A stretch of DNA of 64,000 nt from Paenibacillus sp. HB172176. GTDB taxonomy: Bacteria > Bacillota > Bacilli > Paenibacillales > Paenibacillaceae. The stretch covers positions 248,001-312,000 of the forward strand of contig NZ_JAATHD010000002.1 in the NCBI RefSeq assembly GCF_011947265.1, read 5' to 3'. A program made the translations under genes and the position numbers. Under the pieces are notes generated by a model, which was given only the letters and a program-made list of their open reading frames with translations, searched no databases and was not told the origin of the DNA. This document shows, one piece after another, positions 17,210-26,401 of this stretch; within the stretch, counting starts at the first letter, position 1; every line of letters begins with the position of its first letter.

Positions 17210-17902
17210 TCAAAATAATGCAATGCCATGCGGTCGCTTGATCGCAAAGCCTTCGGCGTAAGCGCAGCCCATCCTCTGACCCAGCAAGGAATCTCTTGCC
17301 TCCACCCGTTCCACGTAACGTTGCGTAAGCGGCGTCTCGACCGATTCCGCGCTTGCGGACCTTTCGAATTGAGAGCGGTATGCTTGCAGCGCTCTGCGCT
17401 TCTTCTCGTAGCTGGCGGTAATATCGACCGTCAGACTAACCTCTTCTGAATCGTTTATATAATAATAGATCAGCTCCGTCACCTGAACGGGAGGGAGTTC
17501 GCTCATATAATTTCGCAGCTTGCTGTTAAAGACAGCTTCCTCGATTAACTTACTGCAGCTTACATGATCCGGATGACGATCCACCCAATAAGGAGCAAAG
17601 ACGAGCCTTGGTTTCGTCCTTCTAATTTCAACAACGATCGCTTCAATCTGATGAGGAGATCCATCTAATCCGCGATCGGGAAGCTGCAGATTCGTTCGAC
17701 TAGACAAGCCAAGCACCGCAGATGCTTCGGCAGCTTCACGCCGCCTCAGCTCCACGGTGCCGTTCGATGACATCTCGGCCTGGGTCAAATCGCATACGCC
17801 GACCCGATATCCGGCTTCAACATGCTTGGCAATCGTGCCGCCCATGCCGATTTCGGCATCATCCGCATGCGCTCCGAATATGAGAATATCAAGAGCATCC
17901 AT
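17210..17902 (-). CDS. bshB1: bacillithiol biosynthesis deacetylase BshB1
   Basis: Zinc-dependent deacetylase giving GlcN-malate from GlcNAc-malate. The PIG-L/LmbE metal motif AHADDAEIGMGG (H12, D14, D15) and the later HPDH are present; the 230-aa length is typical. Its ATG shares one base with the mgsA stop (TGATG). Acts between BshA and BshC. Confidence 0.94.
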   Translation of the reverse strand: MDALDILIFGAHADDAEIGMGGTIAKHVEAGYRVGVCDLTQAEMSSNGTVELRRREAAEASAVLGLSSRTNLQLPDRGLDGSPHQIEAIVVEIRRTKPRLVFAPYWVDRHPDHVSCSKLIEEAVFNSKLRNYMSELPPVQVTELIYYYINDSEEVSLTVDITASYEKKRRALQAYRSQFERSASAESVETPLTQRYVERVEARDSLLGQRMGCAYAEGFAIKRPHGIALF

Positions 17903-18321
17903 CAGACTTCACCGGGCTTGTACTTATGCACAAGCTCTCTCCATGCGAAATCGCCTCGATCCAGTGCGCGCACCAGCAACTCCGCGGTAGCGACATTCGT
18001 CGCAACCGGAATGCCTTGCACGTCGCAAAGTCTCAGCAAGGCGATAATATCCGGCTCATGCGGCTGAGCCATAAGCGGATCTCGCAGGAAAATAATCAAA
18101 TCCATCTCGTTCTTGGCCACCATGGCTCCAATCTGTTGATCGCCGCCAAGCGGACCTGACATAAACCGGTGTATGGAAAGCTTCGTCTCCTCCATGATTC
18201 GCATGCCAGTTGTTCCCGTCGAATACAACTGATGCGGAACGAATACATGCTCATAAGCGATAACGAAATTAACCATCTCATCTTTCTTTCTATCATGGGC
18301 AATAAAAGCGATGTTTAGCAT
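17902..18321 (-). CDS. mgsA: methylglyoxal synthase
   Basis: Converts dihydroxyacetone phosphate to methylglyoxal and phosphate. The signature [12 protein letters not shown] (about 56-67), with the catalytic Asp, is intact, as are the N-terminal AHDRKK and STGTTG. 139 aa. It lies between dapB and bshB1 as in B. subtilis, where bacillithiol also helps detoxify methylglyoxal (established link). Confidence 0.95.
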   Translation of the reverse strand: MLNIAFIAHDRKKDEMVNFVIAYEHVFVPHQLYSTGTTGMRIMEETKLSIHRFMSGPLGGDQQIGAMVAKNEMDLIIFLRDPLMAQPHEPDIIALLRLCDVQGIPVATNVATAELLVRALDRGDFAWRELVHKYKPGEV

Positions 18322-18361
18322 GACGTTCCCCTCTCCAGCTTGGCGCTTATCGCCGCCATCA

Positions 18362-19168
18362 TTATTCCATTATATGTTCAAATCCATAAATCAAGCCGCT
18401 GTAGGTCATAACCTTCTTCACAGCGGTATTCACGCCCGGCATATACCCGGCCCGATCATAGGAATCGTGACGAATTTTCAAGGTTTGTCCGTCCCCTCCG
18501 AAGATCACCTCTTGCTGCGCGAATACGCCCGGCAATCTGACGCTATGTATGCGAAATCCGTTATAGTAGCCGCCTCTCGCTCCTTCTATGACTTCCTCTT
18601 CCTTCGGATTGCCTTGACGGAGCTCCCGTCTAGCTTCCGAGATTAATTCAGCCGTTTTAATCGATGTGCCGGATGGAGCATCCAGCTTCTGATCTCCATG
18701 ATACTCAATAATTTCGACATTTGGCAAATATTTTGACGCATCCGCAGCGAATTTCATCATCAGAATGGCGCCGATCGAGAAATTGGGAGCAATAAGTCCG
18801 CCAATGCCTTTCTGCTTGCATAGCTCGTCCAGTTCCACGATCTGTTCCGGCGTGAAGCCCGTAGTCCCGATGACAGGACGAACTCCATATTCGATTGCTG
18901 TTCTTGTGTTGCTGTATGCCGCTTGCGGCACAGTGAAATCCACAAGCACATCCGCATTGGCATGAGCCAGCGCTTCTTCAAGGGATTGGCGAGTCAGTAC
19001 GCCCGATTCGCCTGCTCCGGCAAGCAATCCGGCATCCATCCCAGTGGATGAAGCGTTCACCGCCGCAACCAGCTCGAGCGCCTCATCCTGCAGAACCATC
19101 TTCACAACCTCTTTACCCATTCTGCCGCTTGCTCCCGTAACTGCTACTCTAATTCGTTGTGTCGACAT
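18362..19168 (-). CDS. dapB: 4-hydroxy-tetrahydrodipicolinate reductase
   Basis: NAD(P)H-dependent step of lysine/diaminopimelate synthesis, also feeding dipicolinate for spores. It has GASGRMGK at 13-20, the APNFSIGA motif and the active-site segment [14 protein letters not shown] near 160. The second His of the common HH pair is Gly here; the catalytic first His and the Lys are kept. 268 aa. Starts 6 nt after the TPR gene stop behind AAAGGATGAG. Confidence 0.94.
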   Translation of the reverse strand: MSTQRIRVAVTGASGRMGKEVVKMVLQDEALELVAAVNASSTGMDAGLLAGAGESGVLTRQSLEEALAHANADVLVDFTVPQAAYSNTRTAIEYGVRPVIGTTGFTPEQIVELDELCKQKGIGGLIAPNFSIGAILMMKFAADASKYLPNVEIIEYHGDQKLDAPSGTSIKTAELISEARRELRQGNPKEEEVIEGARGGYYNGFRIHSVRLPGVFAQQEVIFGGDGQTLKIRHDSYDRAGYMPGVNTAVKKVMTYSGLIYGFEHIME

Positions 19169-19174
19169 CTTCTC

Positions 19175-19714
19175 TCATCCTTTTCCTCTTCTTTTCGTAG
19201 AGCGATTCCGCTGCATTCTTCGTTTGCGGCTTATATCCGCAAATAATCTGCGCGCAGCGGCGTGCTGCGGGTCAAGCTTCAACGCTTCTCTGGCATGAAC
19301 GATCGCTTCATCAAGTGTTCCTTCCTCCGCATATACCATAGCGAGCGTATAATAAGCATCGAAGCTGATCGGATCGAGTGAAATCGCCACAATCAATTTC
19401 TCGGCTGCTTCCTTCAGCTCGGGAGGCGTCGTGGACAAATGCAGATTCGCTTCCGCCAAGAGCAATCGGGATTGAATTACCCCGGAATGATAGCGGTATT
19501 CCTCATTGTCCGGTTGAAGCTGCTCAGCCGCATCCGCATAGATTTTCGCTTTCGACCATTTCAAGCTTCTCGCGCAGGAAACAGCGCATTTATGATAGAA
19601 TTCCGCATTGTTCGGTTCCAAGGAGATGGCCTTCTCGAACCACTCAATAGCACTTTCGAAATCGCTCATTAGAATATATTCATAAGCCTTGTTAATGCAC
19701 TCCTCGCCATTCAT
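19175..19714 (-). CDS. small tetratricopeptide repeat protein
   Basis: A 179-aa protein with clear TPR signatures: ECINKAYEYILMSDFESAIEWFEKAISLEPN is split over the first repeat, and the last (AYYTLAMVYAEEGTLDEAI... ALKLDP) is near 120-155. The C-terminus is very basic (Arg/Lys), possibly nucleic-acid binding. The start at 19714 follows AAGGAGGATGG. Leads the dapB operon with MazG upstream; partner unknown. Confidence 0.75.
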   Translation of the reverse strand: MNGEECINKAYEYILMSDFESAIEWFEKAISLEPNNAEFYHKCAVSCARSLKWSKAKIYADAAEQLQPDNEEYRYHSGVIQSRLLLAEANLHLSTTPPELKEAAEKLIVAISLDPISFDAYYTLAMVYAEEGTLDEAIVHAREALKLDPQHAAARRLFADISRKRRMQRNRSTKRRGKG

Positions 19715-19766
19715 CTGCCCATCCTCCTTGTACAGGGTGATGGTACAGCATATGTAGCGAGCCTGT

Positions 19767-20117
19767 TTACAGTTCGTCGCTTTTCCTTGTCCAGCGATTT
19801 GCATCGCGGGTATTGAATTTATTCATAACCTTGTTATGCGCTTCCGTCAAATCAATCCCGAGCGAATTGGCGAAGCAAGACAAAATGAACAAAATATCGC
19901 CAAGCTCCATCTCTACGGTATTCTCGGCTTCGCTCTGTTTCTTAGGCTTTTCGCCGTAATAATGATTCACTTCGCGCGCAAGCTCGCCGACTTCTTCGGA
20001 CATTCTTGCCATCAACGCGAGCGGACTGAAGTAACCTTCCTTGAATTGCGAAATATACGCATCAACCTCGCGTTGTATTTCTGCTAATGATTTTTCCGGC
20101 ATTGCATGTCCAGACAT
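19767..20117 (-). CDS. ypjD: MazG-like nucleotide pyrophosphohydrolase (YpjD-type)
   Basis: All-alpha NTP pyrophosphatase of 116 aa. The metal-binding EExxE and ExxD motifs are visible as SEEVGELAREV and MELGDILF. Probably removes abnormal dNTPs. Start at 20117 behind GGAGAGGATG. Position upstream of dapB matches B. subtilis ypjD. Confidence 0.9.
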   Translation of the reverse strand: MSGHAMPEKSLAEIQREVDAYISQFKEGYFSPLALMARMSEEVGELAREVNHYYGEKPKKQSEAENTVEMELGDILFILSCFANSLGIDLTEAHNKVMNKFNTRDANRWTRKSDEL

Positions 20118-20153
20118 TGTTCTGCATCCTCTCCGCATAGGCTGTTCATGTCT

Positions 20154-20183
20154 ATGTTACCGCAACGCTCTTAAGAAAATCAA
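20154..20183 (-). promoter_or_regulatory. possible sigma-A promoter for the ypjD-dapB operon
   Basis: -35 TTGATT and -10 TAACAT, 18 bp apart, about 40 nt upstream of ypjD in the divergent spacer with ypjC. Both hexamers are imperfect. Confidence 0.4.
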
Positions 20184-20251
20184 TGTTTTTTGAATAGCGG
20201 AAAGTAGACATACTATAACCGAATGCTATTGAAAAGGGAGGATTTACGCAG

Positions 20252-21115
20252 ATGAGCAACTTATGGATACATATTCGAAACAGCACAGGAATATGGATAG
20301 GCGCGGCAATCTATGCCTTCGGTCTTCATTATTTCGTGCTTCCCAATGAATTAATGGAGGGCGGAGTAACCGGGCTGGCCATTCTGCTGCATTATGCGTT
20401 CGGTTGGAAGCTGTCCCTGCTGACGATTCTTCTCAATCTGCCTCTATTCCTGCTCGGTTGGCGCGCCTTCAGCAAATGGCAGATCGTCTATACGCTCATC
20501 GGAACCGCCGGTTTATCTCTATTCCTGGCCTTGATGGAAGCGCTCATCGCTCGCAACTGGATCGTTCCATTCCGAAGCGAGAAGGATATCATGCTTGCGG
20601 CTTTGTATGCCGGGGTAGCGCTAGGGGCAGGACTTGGCATCGTATTCCGGTATGGAGGCACTACGGGGGGCATTGATATCGTGGCGAGAATTGTATCCCG
20701 TTGGCGAGGGAAAAGCATGGGGCAGATCATCCTGTTCTCCGATGCTTGCATCATTGGGTTGTCACTGATCTTCATCCCGCTGGAGAAGGTACTGTATACG
20801 CTTGTCGTCGTATTCGTCGCATCGAAGCTGATCGATTTCATTCAGGACGGAGCCTATTCAGCCAAAGCCTTCTCCATTATATCCGACCATGCAAGCGAAA
20901 TCGCGGCTTCCATTACGAGGGAGCTCGAACGGGGCGTAACGCTGTTGCCGGCAAGGGGAGCTTTCTCGGGCCAAACGAAAGAAATCGTCTATTGCGTTGT
21001 CCAACGACAAGAGGTGCGTCGAATGAAGACGATTGCGCGTATAGTCGATCCCCGTGCGTTCATCGTTATTAACGATGTGCATGATGTGCTTGGCGAAGGC
21101 TTCAAAGAAGAGTAG
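20252..21115 (+). CDS. ypjC: YitT family membrane protein (YpjC-type, DUF2179 C-terminus)
   Basis: 287 aa, the only plus-strand gene in the window. Five or so transmembrane segments (for example 15-35, 42-70, 75-95, 105-135, 150-185) are followed by a cytoplasmic DUF2179-like domain (TRELERGVTLLPARGAFSG ... VIND). Function unknown; homologues are widespread and often several per genome. AAAGGGAGG precedes the ATG. It converges on ypjB with 14 nt between stops and no visible terminator. Confidence 0.88.
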   Translation: MSNLWIHIRNSTGIWIGAAIYAFGLHYFVLPNELMEGGVTGLAILLHYAFGWKLSLLTILLNLPLFLLGWRAFSKWQIVYTLIGTAGLSLFLALMEALIARNWIVPFRSEKDIMLAALYAGVALGAGLGIVFRYGGTTGGIDIVARIVSRWRGKSMGQIILFSDACIIGLSLIFIPLEKVLYTLVVVFVASKLIDFIQDGAYSAKAFSIISDHASEIAASITRELERGVTLLPARGAFSGQTKEIVYCVVQRQEVRRMKTIARIVDPRAFIVINDVHDVLGEGFKEE

Positions 21116-21129
21116 CGCAATTGCTTGTT

Positions 21130-22005
21130 TTATTTCAATGATTTGATTCCATATGGCGTTTGCTTGTATTTGCGCCAGCCAATCCATGTCAGCACTGCGG
21201 ATATAACAGCGCCGAGAAAGAGCGCCCAGCGCGTTCCGCCTGAAATCGCCGGAGGCGTTATGACTGGCGAAGTTGCAGCATCCACCGAGGTTTGATAAAT
21301 TCCGGCCAATGCGCTATGAATCCCTTCAAACGCTTTTTCAATCTCCGACCTTCGATTCGAACGAGACTCGTCGCCGCTCTGCGCTTCGAACAATGTTGCG
21401 ATATAATCAAGCCTGAACATGAGTTCGTTTGTCCGGATCGAATCGCCGGCCATCTTGGCCGCCGTCTCCATCCTTCGCGCATGAGCGTTCATGACGATTA
21501 ATCTCGCTTGAGCCGCCATCAGGCTGTTCTCAGAACCGCCCAGCCAGGCTTGCTTGAGCTCAGCCAGATCGTTAAGCAGCAGCTCCTCGTATTGACGCCA
21601 CAAACCCTGCTTGTCCCAGAGCAAAGCATCGGCTGCGAGTCTGATTCTAACTGCGGGTTCCAGCCAACCATCGCTTCCAGAGGCTCCCTGGAATTGTTCA
21701 TTCAATCGCGCTATATCCGCTTCAAGCTCCTTCCAGCCTTCATCGCTTCCGTACAACCTTACATTCGCATGATCAATCACCTTGCCCAGCTTCTGCAATT
21801 CCGCGTAAACCGCCGCCCGATTCCCCGTATAGGCTGCCGTATATAAGGCTGCTGCCGACTGATCCATCCGGAGCAGTTCTTGATAGACTCCATCCTCGCT
21901 TTGTTGTACCGGGCTTGTTGGAGCCGCTTGCACCCATACGGCTCCGATCAATCCCGTCGTCATCGCGCAGCAAATGACGAGAGGCAATAGAAATCGCGAT
22001 TTCAT
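21130..22005 (-). CDS. ypjB: sporulation protein YpjB
   Basis: 291-aa protein with an N-terminal signal sequence (hydrophobic about 6-24, cleavage likely near VQAAP), a helical external domain and one C-terminal transmembrane helix (about residues 254-273) before a basic tail. This topology and the place next to ypjA match the YpjB sporulation family. I prefer the second ATG (22005), 6 nt from GGGGGG, over the one at 22011. Role in sporulation is taken from the family. Confidence 0.8.
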   Translation of the reverse strand: MKSRFLLPLVICCAMTTGLIGAVWVQAAPTSPVQQSEDGVYQELLRMDQSAAALYTAAYTGNRAAVYAELQKLGKVIDHANVRLYGSDEGWKELEADIARLNEQFQGASGSDGWLEPAVRIRLAADALLWDKQGLWRQYEELLLNDLAELKQAWLGGSENSLMAAQARLIVMNAHARRMETAAKMAGDSIRTNELMFRLDYIATLFEAQSGDESRSNRRSEIEKAFEGIHSALAGIYQTSVDAATSPVITPPAISGGTRWALFLGAVISAVLTWIGWRKYKQTPYGIKSLK

Positions 22006-22047
22006 GGACATCCCCCCATAGCTTAATCTATGAGAGTACGTTTCGCC

Positions 22048-22680
22048 TTATGCCTTCCACCGCAAACGAGCTACAAGAGAGGCGATCAGAATACTGATAA
22101 TCGACAGGCTGAAGGTGAATGCCTTCACGGTCTCAAGATGCGCAGTCAATCTTCTCGAAAGCCACGGATAGACATCCTGCGTGTAATCTACGACATCATT
22201 GAGCAGGAGCCAGCAAGCACTGACGACGATAGCCGGGATTCCGGCCGTCATGAATCGGAAGTACAGAATCGATTCTACCGCCATCGCAAGATGGGAGACA
22301 ACAAGCATGATGCTTGTCCATGGCAAGGAGTCGCCAAGCCAGGTGCCGGCAACAATCATCGAAACCGCCCATACCCCGTATTTCACCGAGCATACGATCG
22401 CAAGCGCTTCAATAACAGCGCGCCCCGCAGTCGCAAGCTTATTCGCTCTCTGAAGCGGAAACAGGAAATATAAAATCGCAATCGAGAAAAACAAGCTCGA
22501 TGTAGGAGAATCCGGAACAAACGGAAGCATCCATGCAGGCTTGTTCGCCGCTGTCCATTCCAGCTGATTCCCATACCAAATATATCCGTATACAGTTCCC
22601 GCAACATTGAAGACGAACAGCAGCCATAGAAATTTGCGGTTAAGCAAAAAGCTTTTACTGAGGAAAAATCCCAAATTCAT
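22048..22680 (-). CDS. ypjA: DUF1405 integral membrane protein YpjA
   Basis: 210 aa, about six hydrophobic segments, beginning with LLNRKFLWLLFVFNVAGTVYGYIWY, a DUF1405 hallmark. Function unknown. The ATG is 8 nt from AAAGGA, which itself directly abuts the T-tract of the qcr terminator, so expression must come from read-through or from a promoter within the hairpin. In B. subtilis the gene is likewise next to qcrC. Confidence 0.85.
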   Translation of the reverse strand: MNLGFFLSKSFLLNRKFLWLLFVFNVAGTVYGYIWYGNQLEWTAANKPAWMLPFVPDSPTSSLFFSIAILYFLFPLQRANKLATAGRAVIEALAIVCSVKYGVWAVSMIVAGTWLGDSLPWTSIMLVVSHLAMAVESILYFRFMTAGIPAIVVSACWLLLNDVVDYTQDVYPWLSRRLTAHLETVKAFTFSLSIISILIASLVARLRWKA

Positions 22681-22695
22681 AGCCCATTTCCTTTC

Positions 22696-22733
22696 AAAAA
22701 AAACCTGATCGTACTGCGAGTACGATCAGGTTT
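22696..22733 (-). terminator. strong terminator after qcrABC
   Basis: 15-bp perfect arms (22719-22733 with 22701-22715) and a 3-nt loop, ending in eight T residues overlapping the lower stem. It lies between qcrC and ypjA. Confidence 0.93.
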
Positions 22734-22750
22734 CGTATTGACTTCATTGC

Positions 22751-23608
22751 TTACTCTTGCGTTTGCTTGGACAGCCATGTTGCCAGTTGATTGATTTCAT
22801 CTGTTGACAATTGATCCTTGAAGGCTGGCATTGCTCCGCCGCCTTTGCCGTTCGTAATCGTCTCCGCAATTTCTTCGGTTGAAAGTATATTACCTATGCC
22901 CAGCAATGCCGGACCGACTTGACCATTCAGATCCGTCGCGTGACAGCCCATGCAATTCGCGCTGACTGTCTCCACGATTGGATCGTCAGCATCAATAATT
23001 GCCGCCGCCTTCTTCATAAAGTTCGGACGCGGCAACCCTTTCTCAAGCGCTTCTTCAACCTTCATTTCACGCTCAATATGCTCCGGAACCTGACCGTTCT
23101 CCTCAAGCTCGTGCTGATAATGATCCCAAGATACGACTGTCAAATACACACATGCCGCAACGGTTAGCATCATTAGCGACGAAGCGATCGGACGGCGATA
23201 GAAGCGGCGTTCCTTGCCTGTGTCAAGGAAAGGCGCCAGCAGAAGGCCGCCGAACATAATAGCCGGAATGCCCATCGTGCCGAGCAAGACATACTGCTCG
23301 GATACATATGGATATTTCAAAAATTGATACAGGAACAAGAAGTACCAGTCAGGCATCGGTATGAATGCTCCGTTTGTCGGATCTGCCGGATAACCGAGCG
23401 GTGCCGGCTCCGCGATACACCAAACCAGAAATCCAACCAGAACAACGCAGCCAACCATCCATTCCTTAAGCAGGAAGTTCGGTATGAAGGCTTCTGATTT
23501 CCCTGGATAAGCTGTATAGTCCGGCGGAACTTGATAACCGCTTCCGCGCTTTACACGGGAGTCGCCGACAAATACAACCTTCTCGTTCGATTTAGGTCCA
23601 TGCCCCAT
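22751..23608 (-). CDS. qcrC: menaquinol-cytochrome c reductase, fused subunit IV-cytochrome c
   Basis: 285 aa. The N-terminal half is cytochrome b6f subunit IV-like with three hydrophobic helices (about 45-68, 108-130, 145-165); the C-terminal domain holds one haem-c site CMGCH near 218-222 and an axial Met in AMPAFKDQ. This subunit IV-cytochrome c fusion is typical of Bacillales bc complexes. Membrane bound with the haem domain outside. Confidence 0.95.
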   Translation of the reverse strand: MGHGPKSNEKVVFVGDSRVKRGSGYQVPPDYTAYPGKSEAFIPNFLLKEWMVGCVVLVGFLVWCIAEPAPLGYPADPTNGAFIPMPDWYFLFLYQFLKYPYVSEQYVLLGTMGIPAIMFGGLLLAPFLDTGKERRFYRRPIASSLMMLTVAACVYLTVVSWDHYQHELEENGQVPEHIEREMKVEEALEKGLPRPNFMKKAAAIIDADDPIVETVSANCMGCHATDLNGQVGPALLGIGNILSTEEIAETITNGKGGGAMPAFKDQLSTDEINQLATWLSKQTQE

Positions 23609-23626
23609 AAGTAGTCCTCCCTTCGC

Positions 23627-24298
23627 TTAAAGCGGTCCTGAAATACCTTGTCTGCGAATCATCAGGAAATGCGCTGCAAGCATAGCAATTAGCGCGCCTG
23701 GCAAGAAAAATACGTGAATCGCGAAAAATCGCGTCAGCGTCTGAGCGCCTACGATATCCCCGCCGTACAAAAATTCGGAGATATATTGTCCCAGGTAAGG
23801 AACGGACGCAGCAATCTGCACGCCGACCTTTGTTGCGAAATAAGCTTTGTTGTCCCATGGCAGCAGGTAGCCTGTGAAGCCAAGGCCGAGCATAATGAAG
23901 AAGATCAGCATCCCGACAACCCAGTTCATCTCGCGCGGAGCCTTGTACGATCCCGTGAAGAAAACGCGCAGCGTATGTAAGAACATCATGACGATAACGA
24001 GGCTTGCCCCAAAGTGGTGCATACCGCGAACGATTTGACCGAATGCAACCTGATGCTGCAAGAAGTCGACGCTCGTATAAGCGTTGATGACGTCAGGCAC
24101 ATAATACATGGTCAAGAACATGCCGGATAGAATCTGGATAACCGTAATAAAAAACGTCAGACCGCCAAAGCAATAAACAAAGGCTGAGAAATGATGTGCG
24201 GGATTGACATGCTCAGGCACCTCATGATCCGCTACATCTCTCCATAACGGCGTAATGTCAAGACGTTCGTCAATCCAGTTGTATACGTTTTTAAACAT
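23627..24298 (-). CDS. qcrB: menaquinol-cytochrome c reductase cytochrome b subunit
   Basis: 224 aa, b6-type cytochrome b with four transmembrane helices. Haem-ligand histidines are in MHHFGAS and HVFFLPGA-type helices; the short b6 length matches Bacillus QcrB. Starts at 24298 behind GGAGGGCG; a longer upstream reading lies inside qcrA. Confidence 0.95.
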   Translation of the reverse strand: MFKNVYNWIDERLDITPLWRDVADHEVPEHVNPAHHFSAFVYCFGGLTFFITVIQILSGMFLTMYYVPDVINAYTSVDFLQHQVAFGQIVRGMHHFGASLVIVMMFLHTLRVFFTGSYKAPREMNWVVGMLIFFIMLGLGFTGYLLPWDNKAYFATKVGVQIAASVPYLGQYISEFLYGGDIVGAQTLTRFFAIHVFFLPGALIAMLAAHFLMIRRQGISGPL

Positions 24299-24314
24299 CT
24301 GAAATACGCCCTCC

Positions 24315-24851
24315 TTAAGCTTTAACTTCTGTGTTCGGTTGAATGCTGCCCAGATACACAAATCCATTTTCTATTTGCAATGCATACTGGTCAAGCGGGT
24401 AATTCGCTACTGCAAGGTTCTTGCCTTTAATGGAATAACGCGCTCCGTGACATGGGCAGTTGTATTCATTCTGACCCAGTGTGTTCCATGAGATGGTGCA
24501 CCCGAGATGCTTGCAAATCGGCGAAAGCGCATAAATATTGCCGCTGGCGTCCTTCGTTATCCATGCTACTAGCTCAGGGTCGCTCTCATACCAGCCGTCT
24601 ACCTGATGAATTTTGAATTTAAATTCCTGCGGCTCCGTTGTGATCTTGCTCTCTTCCACAACCTTGACGAAATCTGCCTTCTCCTTCTTCTTAAGAAGCG
24701 GATCAACTGCAAATCGTACCATTGGCAATACCGCGCCGCCCATCATAAAGGCAGTTGTGCCGCCAAGCGTATATGACAAAAATTGACGCCGGGACATTTC
24801 TTTGCGCTGAACCGGTCGATGCGCCGCATCATGCTGTTCGTGATTACTCAT
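24315..24851 (-). CDS. qcrA: menaquinol-cytochrome c reductase Rieske iron-sulfur subunit
   Basis: 178 aa. N-terminal twin-arginine-like SRRQFLSYTLGG and one membrane helix anchor it; the [2Fe-2S] Rieske motifs CKHLGC and CPCHG are intact. Start at 24851 behind AAGGGGGTTAG. First gene of qcrABC under the promoter at 24934-24962. Confidence 0.95.
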   Translation of the reverse strand: MSNHEQHDAAHRPVQRKEMSRRQFLSYTLGGTTAFMMGGAVLPMVRFAVDPLLKKKEKADFVKVVEESKITTEPQEFKFKIHQVDGWYESDPELVAWITKDASGNIYALSPICKHLGCTISWNTLGQNEYNCPCHGARYSIKGKNLAVANYPLDQYALQIENGFVYLGSIQPNTEVKA

Positions 24852-24933
24852 CTTCTGTTCTAACCCCCTTTGCCAACCATATATCGCTTCTTGCCGCATG
24901 GCAAAAAACACACGACGAACTAGGACATTACTT

Positions 24934-24962
24934 ATAATAGCCTAGCTGTTTCGGAGCGTCAA
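24934..24962 (-). promoter_or_regulatory. sigma-A promoter of qcrABC
   Basis: -35 TTGACG and -10 TATTAT with 17-bp spacing, about 80 nt upstream of qcrA. A 12-bp palindrome lies just upstream of the -35. Confidence 0.8.
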
Positions 24963-24965
24963 GAA

Positions 24966-24977
24966 TATGACGTCATA
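24966..24977. repeat. 12-bp palindrome upstream of the qcr promoter
   Basis: TATGACGTCATA is perfectly palindromic and sits 3 bp upstream of the -35 hexamer, a position used by activators. No regulator can be named from sequence. Confidence 0.4.
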
Positions 24978-25093
24978 AATGCGACATTATGGAAAACGCG
25001 TTCAATAATTTGTTATCAATTTGTCACATTTGACCTGCTATGCCATTTGTTTTCCCCACAATTCGACGCTTTTATACGGAAGGAATGATCGAA

Positions 25094-25516
25094 TCAGGAA
25101 GCCTTTCCATTCCACAGCCGGTTAATCAAGCCGGCAATTTCCGCTTTGTCCGGAAGAGAGCCGTCATCGAACGGTCTTACGATCAAATCGGCAGCATCGC
25201 AGCGCAAGGAAAGCTTCTCGTTCGCGGTTATGACGATCACATGCTTGAACCCGCTTTGCTTGAGAGCAAGGCACCAATGATTCAAAGCCTCCGCTCCCTC
25301 TGCTCCCTGCACCCGATAATGAGATGCGGGATAGGTCACGACTCTGCCCCTGAAAGGACCTTCAATCAAGTCCATGATATCGCGCAGTCTCTCCAGCGCC
25401 TCTCTCGCTTCATAGGGGGCTTCGCTCCCGCTCATGCCCGTAACCGGCAGAAGACAGGTGTCGAGATAAGGCCTTAACTGCTCCCATTCTTCTTGCTTCA
25501 CTTCGCTGAATTTCAT
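25094..25516 (-). CDS. ypiF: DUF2487 protein YpiF
   Basis: 140-aa soluble protein beginning MKFSEVKQEEWEQLRPYLDTCLLPVTG, the DUF2487 pattern; located directly upstream of the qcr operon as in B. subtilis. Function unknown. Start at 25516 behind AAGGAGG; the longer in-frame start lacks a ribosome site. Confidence 0.85.
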   Translation of the reverse strand: MKFSEVKQEEWEQLRPYLDTCLLPVTGMSGSEAPYEAREALERLRDIMDLIEGPFRGRVVTYPASHYRVQGAEGAEALNHWCLALKQSGFKHVIVITANEKLSLRCDAADLIVRPFDDGSLPDKAEIAGLINRLWNGKAS

Positions 25517-25644
25517 TGAATCCTCCTTATTGTCTCTTTCTCTTGTATGATGCATGAACGCTGTCTCTTATCTTACAAAAGAAAGCTTCCGATTGCTAGA
25601 AGGCGTGAAAATTATCCTTCGTAGCATGGAAGCTTCTCTTCATT

Positions 25645-25827
25645 CTATGACTCCAGCTCGTTGAGCTGCTGCGTTAATCGGTAAAAAATATCTTCATCTC
25701 CAGCGGCGAGCGCTTCGTCAATGGCATGGTTCAGTTGATCTCTCTGAAAATTCCGGACGGCCTCATCAAGCACAAGCTCTGCAACGAGTCCGAGCATAGC
25801 TTCATATGTTACCTTTGTTTTATCCAT
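25645..25827 (-). CDS. small IDEAL-domain protein
   Basis: 60 aa. It matches the short IDEAL domain found at the C-terminus of YpiB and in ComK-related regulators: AELVLDEAVRNFQRDQLNHAIDEALAAGDEDIFYRLTQQLNEL is its core (split motif, residues about 15-57). Here only this domain is present, without the larger N-terminal YpiB part. Start at 25827 behind GGAGGTG. Confidence 0.8.
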   Translation of the reverse strand: MDKTKVTYEAMLGLVAELVLDEAVRNFQRDQLNHAIDEALAAGDEDIFYRLTQQLNELES

Positions 25828-25850
25828 AGGATACACCTCCACATCGACGC

Positions 25851-26357
25851 CTAAGATATCCTATATTCCATTCCTTTCGTCACATAGCTCTCCATCGTCT
25901 TCCGCATCCTAAGCAAATCATCCTCTGTCAATTCTCTTACGACTCTGGCAGGTGTTCCGAGAGAAAGCGTATAGGGTGGGATCTTCTTGTTCTCTGTCAC
26001 AATCGAACCGGCTCCTATTAAAGCATATTCACCAACATCTGCTCCGTTAAGTACGATTGCCCCCATTCCGATTAATGTACCTTTGCCTATCGTGCATCCG
26101 TGTATGATTGCTCCGTGCCCGATAGATACTTCATCCGCGATCAGCAACGGTTGATCCGTATTGACATGACCCACCGCGCCATCTTGCACATTGCAGCTTC
26201 GCCCGATACGAATTGGCGCCAGATCGCCGCGAAGCACCGCGTTGAACCAAATTGTGCTTCGCTCGTCTATTTCGACATCCCCGATGATTTTTGCGCCTTG
26301 GGCAATATAGCATTCTGCACCGATAGACGGCATTCTTTCCTTGTAAGGCAATAACAT
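25851..26357 (-). CDS. gamma-class carbonic anhydrase family protein
   Basis: 168 aa with hexapeptide-repeat left-handed beta helix. The zinc ligands expected of the gamma class are seen in GAVGHVN and GHGAIIHG. May hydrate CO2, though many homologues (YrdA/PaaY type) have unproved activity. Start at 26357 behind GGGAGGAG. Lies between the IDEAL gene and the unknown 386-aa gene. Confidence 0.85.
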   Translation of the reverse strand: MLLPYKERMPSIGAECYIAQGAKIIGDVEIDERSTIWFNAVLRGDLAPIRIGRSCNVQDGAVGHVNTDQPLLIADEVSIGHGAIIHGCTIGKGTLIGMGAIVLNGADVGEYALIGAGSIVTENKKIPPYTLSLGTPARVVRELTEDDLLRMRKTMESYVTKGMEYRIS

Positions 26358-26401
26358 GGCAACTCTCCTCCCGGCTGGGGGCAACTCCTTGTTTGATTCC
26401 G

